This document shows positions 19,252-28,204 of a stretch of DNA of 64,000 nt, one piece after another. Each line of letters starts with the position of its first letter. Position 1 is the first letter of the stretch. Both the position numbers and the translations under genes were made by a program. The notes beneath the pieces are model-generated. The model searched no databases. It had not been told where the DNA came from and worked only from the letters and a program-made list of their open reading frames with translations. Origin of the DNA: Nostoc flagelliforme FACHB-838 (GTDB taxonomy: Bacteria; Cyanobacteriota; Cyanobacteriia; Cyanobacteriales; Nostocaceae). The stretch covers positions 62,001 to 126,000 of the forward strand of contig NZ_JACJSI010000012.1 in NCBI RefSeq assembly GCF_014698065.1. Direction: 5' to 3'.

Positions 19252-20334
19252 ATGAATCTAGACAACTCCCTTAAGTTCCTTGGTATTGCCGAACCTAGCG
19301 GCACCGGCTGGTTGGCAGTAGTATTTACGTTCCTCTTGGCTTGGCTAGTAACTTGGCGTTTAATTCCGACAGTACGCAAATTCGCCTTGCGGGTAGGTTG
19401 GGCTGATCAACCCAACGCACGGCGACTCAACCGAGAACCTTTACCCAACGCAGGGGGGTTGGCTATCTACGCGGGTGTAATTGCCGCGCTGGTATTAGCT
19501 AGCCTCTTACGACCTATCGAACTGCAAACCGTATTGGCTCAGGTGCTCACTATTCTGTTAGGGGGTTCTATATTAGTCCTTGTAGGCTTTATTGACGATC
19601 AGTTTGGCTTACCGCCCTCTGTTCGATTGTGGGCACAAATTGTCACGGCACTGTTGCTGGTAGCAAATGGCATCAGCGTCAAAGTCCTGTTTGGCACGCC
19701 CATCGACTCGTTCCTGTCCATATTGCTAACAGTACTATGGGTAGTAGGGATTACCAATGCCATCAACTTGATGGATGGCATGGATGGGTTGGCAGGAGGG
19801 ATCAGTTTTATTACCGCCATGAGTTTGTTAGCTGTTGCAGCTCAATTTAACAACCGTGCAGCGGCAATCTTGGTACTCGCAGCCTTAGGAGGTGCTGCAC
19901 TGGGCTTTTTACGCCATAACTTTCATCCTTCACGAATTATTATGGGTGATGCCGGAGCATACTTTTTTGGCTATGTGCTGGCAGCAACTAGTATTTTAGG
20001 CAAACTGCAACAAAACACAATTTATGCGCTAATTCCTACGGTTTTATTTCTGCTGTTACCAGTGTTAGATACTACTCAAGTATTTGTGCGACGGCTATTA
20101 GCAGGAAATAACCCTCTGAGTACTCCTGGCAAAGACCACTTGCACCACAGCTTACTTGCTTGGGGACTCTCCCAGCGCCATGCTGCGTTCACGCTTTGGT
20201 CAATTACCTTAGTTTTCAACTTGCTGGCGATGAGAATACAAGGTATGAGTTTGGCTGTGATGGTGACTACCGCTAGTAGCATTATTATTCTTTTGGGCTT
20301 TACTATCTGGCAAAGGATACGTCAACAGCCTTAA
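19252..20334 (+). CDS. WecA/MraY-family polyprenyl-phosphate sugar-1-phosphate transferase
   Basis: A 360-residue multi-pass membrane enzyme of glycosyltransferase family 4, which moves a sugar-1-phosphate from a UDP-sugar to polyprenyl phosphate. Family motifs are GGLAIYAG near the N-terminus, GFIDDQFGLPP (paired Asp), NAINLMDGMDGLAGG, IIMGDAGAYFFG and KDHLHHSLLAWGLS (HxHH-like). The last motif fits WecA/TagO rather than MraY. It probably starts O-antigen, exopolysaccharide or teichoic-like glycan assembly. A TTG in frame at 19240 is an alternative start, but ATG 19252 directly after GGGAG is preferred, although the spacing is very short. It is divergent from groEL2. Confidence 0.9.
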   Translation: MNLDNSLKFLGIAEPSGTGWLAVVFTFLLAWLVTWRLIPTVRKFALRVGWADQPNARRLNREPLPNAGGLAIYAGVIAALVLASLLRPIELQTVLAQVLTILLGGSILVLVGFIDDQFGLPPSVRLWAQIVTALLLVANGISVKVLFGTPIDSFLSILLTVLWVVGITNAINLMDGMDGLAGGISFITAMSLLAVAAQFNNRAAAILVLAALGGAALGFLRHNFHPSRIIMGDAGAYFFGYVLAATSILGKLQQNTIYALIPTVLFLLLPVLDTTQVFVRRLLAGNNPLSTPGKDHLHHSLLAWGLSQRHAAFTLWSITLVFNLLAMRIQGMSLAVMVTTASSIIILLGFTIWQRIRQQP

Positions 20335-20862
20335 TTGCTTGTAGGGTGGGCATTGCCATGCCAGCCCTACTATGGTTTATTCTCCGCATGGAAGCGATAT
20401 TTACGAGAGCTAGTACACAAAACCTATAACAATACTTGTCGGTTAAAAGAGAAAGGGGAATGGGAAAAGAGAAAGAAAAAACCCTTAACCCTTACCCAAA
20501 ACTAAACTTTGAGTTCAAAATGCAAAACCCGAGTAGTATTGAAACCTATAAAACTTGAGTAAAGCTTACAAAAAAATTTATTCAACTATAAAGCATATTA
20601 AATTTACCTGAATTGGCGGGTTTCGGGGAAAAGGGGAAAGAAAAAACCTTTAACCTTTACCCTTTCCCCAAATCCAATGCCGAGTTAAAAATGCAAAACC
20701 CGAGCAGTATTGTAACGCACCCTACTGGTGTAACACAGCTAAAATAGTGCAATTAAAAATCTCTGGAAATTTGATTTGAGAAACATAATCTAATTTTTCT
20801 ATTGCAACATTTTAGCCTTGCCACGCCATGACAAAAATCATTAACTCCTAACTCAGCATTAT
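20335..20862. other. Repeat-rich intergenic region
   Basis: No gene is seen. A GTAGGGTGGGC element lies at 20341-20371. Two imperfect direct copies of an approximately 80-bp unit occur at about 20455-20530 and 20630-20710. Both have AAAGAAAAAACC, then a CTTTACCC-like stretch, then ATGCAAAACCCGAG(T/C)AG. The rest is AT-rich. Confidence 0.6.
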
Positions 20863-21609
20863 TTACGCCATGACCATGCCACCATCGACGTTAAAAACTT
20901 GTCCAGTGACGTAGGCGGCGGCGGGATCGGCAGCGAGGAAGCGCACCATCCCAGCGACTTCTTCGGGTTGACCGAAGCGGCCGAGTGGGATGTATTTGAG
21001 AATATCTTCGGGGTTGTTGAGATCGCTGGTCATATCGGTGGCGATGAATCCAGGGGCAACGGCGTTAACGGTGATGCCACGAGTAGCTAGTTCTTTGGCA
21101 ACGCTTTTGGTGAAGCCGATTACACCAGCTTTGGCGGCGCTATAGTTTGATTGCCCTGGGTTGCCCATTTGCCCCGCAACGGAGGTAATGTTGATAATCC
21201 GCCCTGATCGCTGCTTAAGCATGATTTTACTGACGGCGCGTGTACATAAGAAAACACCAGTTAGATTTAGGTCTATCACAGCTTGCCAATCTTCTGGCTT
21301 CAAACGCAAAAGCAGGGTATCGCGGGTAATACCTGCGTTATTGACTAAGATATCCACACGGCTAAACTTTTCCATAACGGTGTTAACTAATGCGTCTACT
21401 TGATCGCCTTTAGAAACGTCTGCTTGGATAGCGATCGCCTGACCTCCCGCACTTGTAATTTCTGTAACAACTGCCTCAGCAGCTGCACTGGAACTGGCAT
21501 AATTGACAACTGCGATCGCTCCTTGTGAGGCTAATTCAATTGCGATCGCACGCCCAATTCCTCGTGATGCACCTGTAACAATTGCAACTTTATCTTGTAA
21601 TAATGTCAT
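20863..21609 (-). CDS. fabG: 3-oxoacyl-ACP reductase
   Basis: A 248-residue short-chain dehydrogenase matching FabG, which uses NADPH to reduce 3-oxoacyl-ACP in fatty acid elongation. Motifs are VTGASRGIGRAIA (cofactor site), DILVNNAGITRD, catalytic Ser in NITSVAGQMGN, YSAAKAGV (Tyr and Lys), and the C-terminal VTGQVFNVDGGMVMA. Length and the C-terminal dimer block fit FabG rather than a generic SDR. ATG at 21609. The gene appears monocistronic. Confidence 0.93.
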   Translation of the reverse strand: MTLLQDKVAIVTGASRGIGRAIAIELASQGAIAVVNYASSSAAAEAVVTEITSAGGQAIAIQADVSKGDQVDALVNTVMEKFSRVDILVNNAGITRDTLLLRLKPEDWQAVIDLNLTGVFLCTRAVSKIMLKQRSGRIINITSVAGQMGNPGQSNYSAAKAGVIGFTKSVAKELATRGITVNAVAPGFIATDMTSDLNNPEDILKYIPLGRFGQPEEVAGMVRFLAADPAAAYVTGQVFNVDGGMVMA

Positions 21610-22263
21610 TCAATGTTCCTCAATCTTAGAAATACCGCGCTAATTATCTTATGGTGATTTCGGGAACATCTGAATATTGTCTGAATAAAATCTAACTCTT
21701 GCGGGATGACAATCTTGCCGTCATGTTGCAAATTAAATAGCTAATAGATAAAGTTATACGTCGTATTTAGCTAAATATAGCAATTCCAAGCCATTTGTGA
21801 AAAATAAGATACCCCACTTCTTAAAAAAAGTCGAGTATCTGGGCGTTGCAATTCTCACAAATCAAATAGCATTGTTATATAACTTGAATAACACGAATTA
21901 AGGTTTTACTATAATTAAATATCTATAGTTATTTGTCTGTAAATGGATGAATAACTTGAAATAATATATTCGCTTGACAGGATAGGCTAAGAACTTTTAC
22001 AGCTAGTCTCTTCGTAAACATCACTCTTGTGAACGTCTCTATAATTATTTGCCTGGTCAGGATAGGTTTAAATACATATCTAATACAGATGCATAACCTA
22101 AAATAAAATACATATTTTATTATAATTATTTAAGATTGTGGGCTAGAAATCAGTTTATATTAACTAATCTAATCTTTTCCCACCAAAAACCCATGAACCT
22201 ATACCGCTTTTATTTTCTAAGAATTACTATTGAAACAAACAATTGAAAATCGGTGTGTGTCAC
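21610..22263. other. Intergenic region between fabG and trxA
   Basis: A divergent AT-rich spacer holding both promoters. A hairpin-like repeat occurs at 21808-21840 (GATACCCCACTT facing AAGTCGAGTATC, imperfect). No ORF or RNA gene is recognised. Confidence 0.55.
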
Positions 22264-22581
22264 ATGGCAACTAAAAAGCAATTTAATAGCTTTGAAGAGA
22301 TGCTATCTGCTTCTGATGTACCTGTATTAGTAGATTTTTACGCTGACTGGTGTGGCCCATGCCAAATGATGGTGCCAATTTTAGAGCAAGTCAATATCCA
22401 ACTTAAAGATCGCCTGCGGATTGTCAAAATCGACACAGAAAAATACACAGATTTGGCTACTCAGTATCAGATTGCTGCTCTACCAACTTTAGTACTATTC
22501 AAGCAGGGTCAGCCTGTGGATAGGATAGAGGGAGTAATGCAAGCACCGCAGTTGGTGCAATATCTACAAACAAAAGTTTAA
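22264..22581 (+). CDS. trxA: Thioredoxin
   Basis: A 105-residue thioredoxin, a cytoplasmic disulfide reductant. The active site WCGPC is at C30/C33 and the cis-Pro loop is ALPTLVLF. ATG 22264 gives the standard length; an in-frame TTG at 22243 would add seven residues. It has its own terminator 34 bp downstream and no partner gene, so it is monocistronic. Which thioredoxin class it belongs to (m-type or other) cannot be decided by eye. Confidence 0.93.
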   Translation: MATKKQFNSFEEMLSASDVPVLVDFYADWCGPCQMMVPILEQVNIQLKDRLRIVKIDTEKYTDLATQYQIAALPTLVLFKQGQPVDRIEGVMQAPQLVQYLQTKV

Positions 22582-22614
22582 GCTAACACTTAAAATTTGA
22601 ATTTTAGGTGCCAG

Positions 22615-22639
22615 AGGCGCGGAATATCGCGTCTTTTTT
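22615..22639 (+). terminator. Intrinsic terminator of trxA
   Basis: A 7-bp stem AGGCGCG / CGCGTCT (one G-U pair) with a 6-nt loop, followed by TTTTTT. Confidence 0.8.
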
Positions 22640-22641
22640 AG

Positions 22642-22671
22642 TAGGGTAGCACAGCTAGCTGTTGCCCTACG
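22642..22671. repeat. GTAGGG-family imperfect palindrome
   Basis: GTAGGGTAGCACAGC (22642-22656) faces an imperfect complement ending in CCCTAC at 22671. It is nearly identical to the perfect palindrome at 60945-60974 and follows the trxA terminator directly. Confidence 0.7.
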
Positions 22672-22798
22672 AATCACTGTGTAAAATCTTAAGTAAATAT
22701 TAAGCATATCTACTTATATGTCTAGAGAAAGTAGTTTAGAAATTGAGATGGCTATATTGTATAGATATAACAAAATATCTTGACAAGTAAAGCAATAT

Positions 22799-22966
22799 AT
22801 GGATTACAAGCAGCAAAGACCTGACAAAGCTTATATTTGGGTGAATATTGATTTTGACAAGGTTAAATATAGAATAGATGCGGTGACTTGCCAAATTGAG
22901 CGGGTTATACAAAAGCACCAAATTTCAAATCAAACTGGTCAATCAGGCAAAAGAAATAATTACTAA
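22799..22966 (+). CDS. Possible small protein, 55 aa
   Basis: An ATG-started frame of 55 codons. The peptide looks protein-like in its middle (YIWVNIDFDKVKYRID) with mixed charged and hydrophobic residues and a Lys/Asn-rich end. I recognise no family. No clear ribosome binding site is visible (AAGTAAAG about 6 bases upstream is weak). The last ten codons and the stop lie inside the 51-bp palindrome 22938-22988, so the C-terminus may come from a repeat. Real expression is uncertain. Confidence 0.35.
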   Translation: MDYKQQRPDKAYIWVNIDFDKVKYRIDAVTCQIERVIQKHQISNQTGQSGKRNNY

Positions 22967-22988
22967 TTATGTCTTTTGCCTGATTGAC
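22938..22988. repeat. 51-bp near-perfect palindrome
   Basis: Arms 22938-22962 and 22964-22988 are reverse complements around C22963, with one mismatch (A22955 against G22971): GTCAATCAGGCAAAAGA, then ATAATTA, then the mirror. A second hairpin, ACACTC / GAGTGT (22987-23006), follows with a T-rich tail. It could be a strong bidirectional terminator or a mobile hairpin element. Confidence 0.8.
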
Positions 22989-23011
22989 ACTCATTTTCAC
23001 GAGTGTTATTT
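22987..23011 (+). terminator. Small hairpin with T-rich tail
   Basis: A 6-bp stem ACACTC / GAGTGT with an 8-nt loop, followed by TATTTC. It is a weak intrinsic terminator candidate directly after the large palindrome. Confidence 0.4.
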
Positions 23012-23178
23012 CTGCGAGGATATCTGCTTGCTAATTATGCTGTGAAAACGTGTGAGGAAATTATGGGATGGCTATTTGAGAGTGTAGCTAAGGAGGTTGT
23101 AAGAGAAAGCAGTAACGGAAGTAGCTAACTTGTTTGATTATGTTTTTGGTACGTCAGCCGCTCCCTACTCTCAATCTC

Positions 23179-25107
23179 TTAAAATGTAAAAGTAGTTCGA
23201 AGTACACCTACAGTCGTAGTCTCATTGTTGCTGTTACCTTCTGGGTTAAAGAGAACAAACGCACCAGGGGTAATGCTGATATTATCGGTAACTTGAAGGC
23301 GGTAATAGGCTTCTAAATGGTAAGGAGTCGCCCGATTCTCGCCTGCGGGGGTAAGTTGAGCAGAACCACCAGTATCACTACGAAAAAGCGGCTGACCAAA
23401 AAGAAGCCCGGCACTGTTCCCTGACTTGAATAAATCTTTGAAGTGAACTCCCGCCATCCAACTTGTAAAGGTGGTGGAAGCATTCACGCTATTTGAAGCA
23501 GCATCAACAAATAGTGCTGCACCGTAGCCAGATAAGGCTATCTTGGGAGACAATCGCCATGTTACCGTACCCCCAACAGAGTTGAGTGTAACCGGTGTTT
23601 CTGCTCCAACCCCTGCTAAAGCACCGATATCACCACTAATTAATCCTGTACCCAAAATATTGATTTCGTGATAACTGTGGGCATAGTTTAAACCAATATC
23701 CAGAGCAGTACTTGGCTTGAAGGTTAACTGTGTGGCAATAACACTACTACCACTAAATAAACCTGCTCCCAAAGGTGTAGTAGAAACTCCTGGTAGTCCC
23801 TGAACCTCACTTGCAGATTTTTGGCTTAAATTAGCATTTGGATTGCCGTATAAAGCTCTTAAATCCAAATTTGGCGAAATGTTAAAAATAAATCCCGCCG
23901 CCGATGCTAAACCAGTACCCGAAGTCCCACCAGAAATCCGTACCACAGGATTCAAGCCGCCAAAACGAGAAATTGACTCTTGTCCTTCACCATAAAAAGG
24001 CGTAATTGCTGGGAAAGCATCTGATGTTTCCGCCGCAGTTCCCGCAAACAAGGTTAATTTATTAGCGACGGGAAAGATATACACCAATTTGTAAAGCTGA
24101 ACACTGTTTGCGCCAACACTGGACAAAGTATTGACATTTAACCCCGGAAATTGTGGCTCAAAACTGGTACGAGCGCTACTTGCACTTAAAATCGGCGAAG
24201 CTAATCCTAAATTTTGTTGCAGGCTACCTTGTCCATCGGCTCCACCCAAAAAATTATAGGCTTGCAATCCAGTAATCAATAAATCTTTACCAGTAAAGCT
24301 AGTGGTGAGATTTAACCGCACTCTATTGACTAGGATGATGTTCGAGTCGCTGTTATTAGGAGCGCCACCGCTAGCACCAACACCAGCAATAATTACCTCT
24401 CCATTAAGTTTAGTGGTCGTAGAAAACTGATTTGCCTCTAGTTCTGCTGTGCGAGCTTCTACAGCATCTACTCGACCCCGCAATGTTGCCAATTCCGCCG
24501 CAAATTGTTCTTGTAGTTTCTGCAACGTGGCTAAATCTTCCTTCTTGACCAAATCACCAGTTGCAGTGGCAATCAGTTCGTTGATTCGGTCTAAACAAGC
24601 ATTTAAGCCAGCAGCAAATTCATAGCGAGTCATCGCCCGATTACCGCGATAGGTTTGATTGGGATAACCTGCGATACAACCATAGCGCTCGACTAAAGAT
24701 TGGAGTGCCTGAAAAGCCCAATCGGTCGGCTGTACATCAGACAACTGGGATACGGATGTTACTTGTGCAAGTTTGTATGAGGATGGAGATGAACTTGCAG
24801 ATTGTGGTATGATTGGCTGCCAAAATTTAACAGCAGAATCTACTTCTAAATCTTGATTTTTTTGCTGTTGATTGACTGAAGATAAATTTTTTTGACTCTC
24901 ATTAGCTATCAGCAATTTACTGGAGATATTATTCGCTAAATTGCTTTGATGAAAATCATTTTTCTGATAGCTGTCATCATCTTGATTAACAACTACGTTT
25001 TTATCTGCAATTTCTAGACTAGGAAGGGCTTGCACAGGTGATAACCCGGCAATTAAACATAAAAATCCCATCCCACTAGCAGAAGCTAGTAGATATTTTG
25101 CCATCAT
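23179..25107 (-). CDS. SLH-domain OprB-type outer membrane porin
   Basis: A 642-residue cyanobacterial porin of the iron-uptake/SomA-like group. It has an N-terminal signal peptide (hydrophobic LCLIAGLSPVQA), an S-layer homology domain (about 105-165, DWAFQALQSLVERYG and RYEFAAGLNACLDRI) for binding the cell wall, a short coiled coil (about 180-220) and a C-terminal OprB-like beta-barrel ending in Phe (TTFTF). It lies in the outer membrane and passes ions or small solutes. Two ATGs (25107 and 25104) follow GGGAG; the second has the better spacing. A GTG at 25119 is also in frame. Regulation is not visible. Confidence 0.9.
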   Translation of the reverse strand: MMAKYLLASASGMGFLCLIAGLSPVQALPSLEIADKNVVVNQDDDSYQKNDFHQSNLANNISSKLLIANESQKNLSSVNQQQKNQDLEVDSAVKFWQPIIPQSASSSPSSYKLAQVTSVSQLSDVQPTDWAFQALQSLVERYGCIAGYPNQTYRGNRAMTRYEFAAGLNACLDRINELIATATGDLVKKEDLATLQKLQEQFAAELATLRGRVDAVEARTAELEANQFSTTTKLNGEVIIAGVGASGGAPNNSDSNIILVNRVRLNLTTSFTGKDLLITGLQAYNFLGGADGQGSLQQNLGLASPILSASSARTSFEPQFPGLNVNTLSSVGANSVQLYKLVYIFPVANKLTLFAGTAAETSDAFPAITPFYGEGQESISRFGGLNPVVRISGGTSGTGLASAAGFIFNISPNLDLRALYGNPNANLSQKSASEVQGLPGVSTTPLGAGLFSGSSVIATQLTFKPSTALDIGLNYAHSYHEINILGTGLISGDIGALAGVGAETPVTLNSVGGTVTWRLSPKIALSGYGAALFVDAASNSVNASTTFTSWMAGVHFKDLFKSGNSAGLLFGQPLFRSDTGGSAQLTPAGENRATPYHLEAYYRLQVTDNISITPGAFVLFNPEGNSNNETTTVGVLRTTFTF

Positions 25108-25439
25108 AACTCCCAACACCTATAAAATAGTGCAAAAATTAATTGCGATTTCAAAATAGATTGATAAGTAAATTTAAAGTAGATTTAGCAAGAGAATCTT
25201 GTTAACTTTAAATTTTGCATTTCAGGATTTTTCTGAATCTGCTTACCAGGAAATCAGCTTATATCGCAAGTATTAAATTATAGTAAATACTATTTTTAGA
25301 GAGAATTAACAATAATTATTATTGATAGTTTCTATAGTTACTATTGTAAATACTAAATGGTTTGTGAACAGTATGTTCCGTAGGATGCCTGATCCATAAG
25401 CCTTCCAAATTTTCTCTGTTCAAATTTAAAATCGAATTG
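25108..25439. other. AT-rich region upstream of the porin gene
   Basis: Presumed porin promoter and leader on the minus strand. I see no ORF, RNA gene or clear operator. Confidence 0.5.
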
Positions 25440-25670
25440 CTATATTGACAAAATAATAACCATGCCACCAAAGCTTAAACCGTTTTCATCTGGTGCAAAG
25501 ATTGGTTTTGTGAACAGAAAGCTTGCCCATAAATTTCTGTGGCTGGAAAGGTCAGTAATAACTTCTTCGCCATCAAACTCATTAAACCGACGCTGCCAAA
25601 CCAAGGCAGCAAAGAGTTCTTGAGGAGAATAGGATTCCGCAATCGATTGGATTTTGCCTAAATCAAGCAT
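25440..25670 (-). CDS. Hypothetical protein, 76 aa
   Basis: A short frame that I do not recognise. From ATG 25670 it encodes 76 residues with a plausible globular mix (QELFAALVWQRRFNEFDGEE, then SSHRNLWASFLFTKPIF). The longer frame from TTG 25700 adds ten hydrophobic residues, which are probably not translated. There is no signal peptide or membrane helix from the ATG. It stands alone between two spacers rich in repeats. The amino acid mix suggests a real gene, possibly truncated, but this is uncertain. Confidence 0.5.
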   Translation of the reverse strand: MLDLGKIQSIAESYSPQELFAALVWQRRFNEFDGEEVITDLSSHRNLWASFLFTKPIFAPDENGLSFGGMVIILSI

Positions 25671-26148
25671 CACATCTACGGTAAGTAATATTTTTAACAA
25701 AACATTTGTAACTACCCTTGCAGTTTATTTACCCAGTGCCTGCTATTCTTATAGTTACTTCGGTCTGTCATAGCAGATAGATTATCCTCGATAATGTTTT
25801 TATTTATGAGCGCTCATATACCATCGTGGTAATATGGGTGCTTTTACTTTATTCAAACAGAATAAAGGTGTCAGCCGTCAGAATACAAGAAGAGTATTCT
25901 GTACGACTGATGGATAGCGGATAGATTTTTCCCTAGTTTTAAAACCTGTCAAAAAGAGGAAAAGGGGCAGGGAGCGGGGAGCAGGGGGAAACCCTATAAA
26001 TTCAGGGGATTGAAACCCTTATAGCAGAGGAATCATGAATCCTCTCCCAGCTTTTGGTTGGACAGGAAGCCTACAGTGGCGCTTTGCGTCACTGTAGGTA
26101 GTTCACTAAACCCAAATTTAATGTTGCTTAGATGATACGCAAAGCAGG
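25671..26148. other. Repeat-rich intergenic region
   Basis: Contains TATGAGCGCTCATA, a perfect 14-bp palindrome at 25805-25818, and a hairpin CAGAATAC / GTATTCTG at about 25880-25902. It also has GGGGAGCAGG-type tandem repeats near 25965-25990 and a 12-bp hairpin at 26070-26098 (CCTACAGTGGCG facing CGTCACTGTAGG). No gene is seen. Confidence 0.6.
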
Positions 26149-26940
26149 TCAAAAATCTAAAATTGGCCAGTCTGGTTCACGATAATAGCGTGTCATGTTG
26201 TCAAACTTTCGCAATTCGACGCGATTGATTAAAAATTCTGGCAAATTCAATAGCCATTGTTCATTCAATTGAGAAAGCATTGTACTGAAGCCTGTGCGGT
26301 CTAAGTCAGATGAAACCTCCCCAAAATAGGCTAATGTAACATGGGCTGTGAAATGATAATGCTGCTCAATACCCAAGGCAATTAACTTGGGATTTTGATA
26401 AATTGTTCGGCGAAATTTAATAATTTCCTCGTAACAGCGTTCATCTTGGGGTACTAAACAAACGGCTATAGCTCTTGGCATGAGTATCAGCCCCAGTATT
26501 TGCCATTTAATCGGATGACTCCTGTTTGTCATCAATTGTTGATATTGCTGAAATATTTCGGCTAAACAAGAGTGTAACTCTTCGTCAAATTTGGGATTTT
26601 TTTCGCAGGCATGAAGATAAGCACTGTCCCAAATTAAATCTGCTAAAGTCAAATGGAAGCTAGCAGAAGGTACAGGTACAATCAAATTACGGTTTACAGG
26701 CAACTGCAAAAGTTCCTGTTGGTAAGTCTGTAATTTGCTATAGAAAGCAGAGTTTTCTGATTCTTCTTCTGCCGCAGGCGGGGTAATTAACGTATATCCA
26801 GGAAAGGATGCTGCTTCTCTCAACCCAGAATTTGGCTGAAATTTAGAAGATTCCTGAATATGCTGGACTTGGGATCTGTAAGTTTCTGGCAGCGTCAGTC
26901 GCGCTAACCGATTTAAGTAAGTTTGATAGTTGTCGTCCAA
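26149..26940 (-). CDS. DUF1868 / 2H phosphoesterase-like protein
   Basis: A 263-residue protein with the two His-x-Thr motifs of the 2H phosphoesterase superfamily: HLT in SFHLTLADLIW (about residue 96) and HVT in HFTAHVTLAYFG (about residue 205). The spacing and the N-terminal GYTLITPP block fit the DUF1868 family. 2H enzymes act on cyclic phosphates or 2'-5' links in RNA and nucleotides; the substrate here is unknown. It is cytoplasmic, ATG at 26940. It is divergent from holA. Confidence 0.8.
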   Translation of the reverse strand: MDDNYQTYLNRLARLTLPETYRSQVQHIQESSKFQPNSGLREAASFPGYTLITPPAAEEESENSAFYSKLQTYQQELLQLPVNRNLIVPVPSASFHLTLADLIWDSAYLHACEKNPKFDEELHSCLAEIFQQYQQLMTNRSHPIKWQILGLILMPRAIAVCLVPQDERCYEEIIKFRRTIYQNPKLIALGIEQHYHFTAHVTLAYFGEVSSDLDRTGFSTMLSQLNEQWLLNLPEFLINRVELRKFDNMTRYYREPDWPILDF

Positions 26941-27105
26941 TCTTCATAGCCTCACGCTCTCACTTGATAGATTTTAGGGAAAATTACCCCGATTAACAGA
27001 ATGATTTCAAAAGTATTTAATTTTTGGGAGGGGGGCTGGGGGAGAAGAACTATTAATTATTGATAATGCCCCATGCCCAATCCCTATCTACTAAGAGGTT
27101 TATCT

Positions 27106-28095
27106 ATGCCAGTTTATGTTTACTGGGGTGAAGATGATTTTGCTATGGAAAAAGCGATCGCTATGCTGCGCGATCGCGTCCTCGATCCCCAATGGATAAG
27201 TTTTAATTACACTGCATTTTCCCCAGATCAGGCTGATGCTGCCATTCAGGGGTTAAATCAGGTCATGACACCCACTTTTGGCGCTGGTGGGCGCTTGGTA
27301 TGGCTGATAAATACTACTCTTTGCCAGCACTGTCCAGATAATGTGTTGGCAGAATTGGGGCGATCGCTACCTGTGATTGCCGAAAATTCATTTTTATTAC
27401 TCACTAGTCGTAACAAGCCAGATGAACGCCTCAAATCCACGAAATTGTTAAAACAGTTTGCCACTGAATTCCGAGAATTCCCCCTCATTCCCCCTTGGAA
27501 AACAGAATTACTGGTGCAATCTGTTAATCAAGCAGCCCAGACTGTAGGCGTAAAGCTGACTGCCAATACTGCTCAGTTGTTGGCAGATTCTGTAGGCAAT
27601 GATACACGGCTTCTCTACAATGAATTAGAGAAATTGCGGCTATATGCCCAAGGTAATAATAAGCCTTTAGACACAGATACCGTTACCAAGTTAGTAAGAA
27701 ATACTACTCAAAATAGCTTACAATTAGCAGCAGCAATCAGAACAGGAGATACACCTAAAGCTTTGACAACACTGGCAGATTTGAGCAATGCTTCCGAACC
27801 AGGATTACGGATAGTTGCCATGCTGATTGGACAATTTCGCACGTGGCTGTGGGTGAAGATTATGATGGAAAGTGGGGAGCGCAATCAACAAGCGATCGCC
27901 CAAGCTGCTGATATCGGTAATCCCAAACGGATCTACTTCTTACAGCAAGAAATCAGGCTGCTTTCTGTGCAACAGTTAATCTCTTGCTTACCTCTACTAC
28001 TAGAGTTAGAAGTGAGTCTCAAGCAAGGATCATCACAAATGTCAACACTCCAGACTAAAGTAATCGAACTTTGTCAAGTTTGCCGAGGAAAGTGA
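27106..28095 (+). CDS. holA: DNA polymerase III subunit delta
   Basis: A 329-residue HolA, the clamp-loader delta subunit that opens the beta sliding clamp. The N-terminus (PVYVYWGEDDFAMEKAI) replaces the Walker A region, as is normal for delta. The middle (LLADSVGNDTRLLYNELEKL) and C-terminal domains (GLRIVAMLIGQFRTWLWVK) match the family. ATG 27106 is preceded by AGAGG at a good distance. An in-frame ATG at 27073 comes from a CCCATGCCCAATCC-type repeat and is unlikely to be used. Confidence 0.9.
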   Translation: MPVYVYWGEDDFAMEKAIAMLRDRVLDPQWISFNYTAFSPDQADAAIQGLNQVMTPTFGAGGRLVWLINTTLCQHCPDNVLAELGRSLPVIAENSFLLLTSRNKPDERLKSTKLLKQFATEFREFPLIPPWKTELLVQSVNQAAQTVGVKLTANTAQLLADSVGNDTRLLYNELEKLRLYAQGNNKPLDTDTVTKLVRNTTQNSLQLAAAIRTGDTPKALTTLADLSNASEPGLRIVAMLIGQFRTWLWVKIMMESGERNQQAIAQAADIGNPKRIYFLQQEIRLLSVQQLISCLPLLLELEVSLKQGSSQMSTLQTKVIELCQVCRGK

Positions 28096-28204
28096 CAATC
28101 AAATATAAAAGCTTGATGTATTGAGCAGTTGCTGGAACTTCCAACTCCGAAAATAATTCAAAGTCCTTATAATATCCCTGATGTAGTTTTGTGTCACATA
28201 CTAT

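Larger units (their letters stand above)
22582..23178. other. Intergenic region with terminator, palindromes and a small ORF
   Basis: Holds the trxA terminator (22615-22639), a GTAGGG palindrome (22642-22671), a possible 55-codon ORF (22799-22966), a 51-bp palindrome (22938-22988) and a second hairpin (22987-23006). The remainder up to the porin stop is unremarkable. Confidence 0.7.

Noticed and set aside
26007..26015. GGATTGAAAC-like sequence resembling the end of a CRISPR repeat
   Set aside because: Only one copy; no repeat-spacer pattern and no cas genes in the window.
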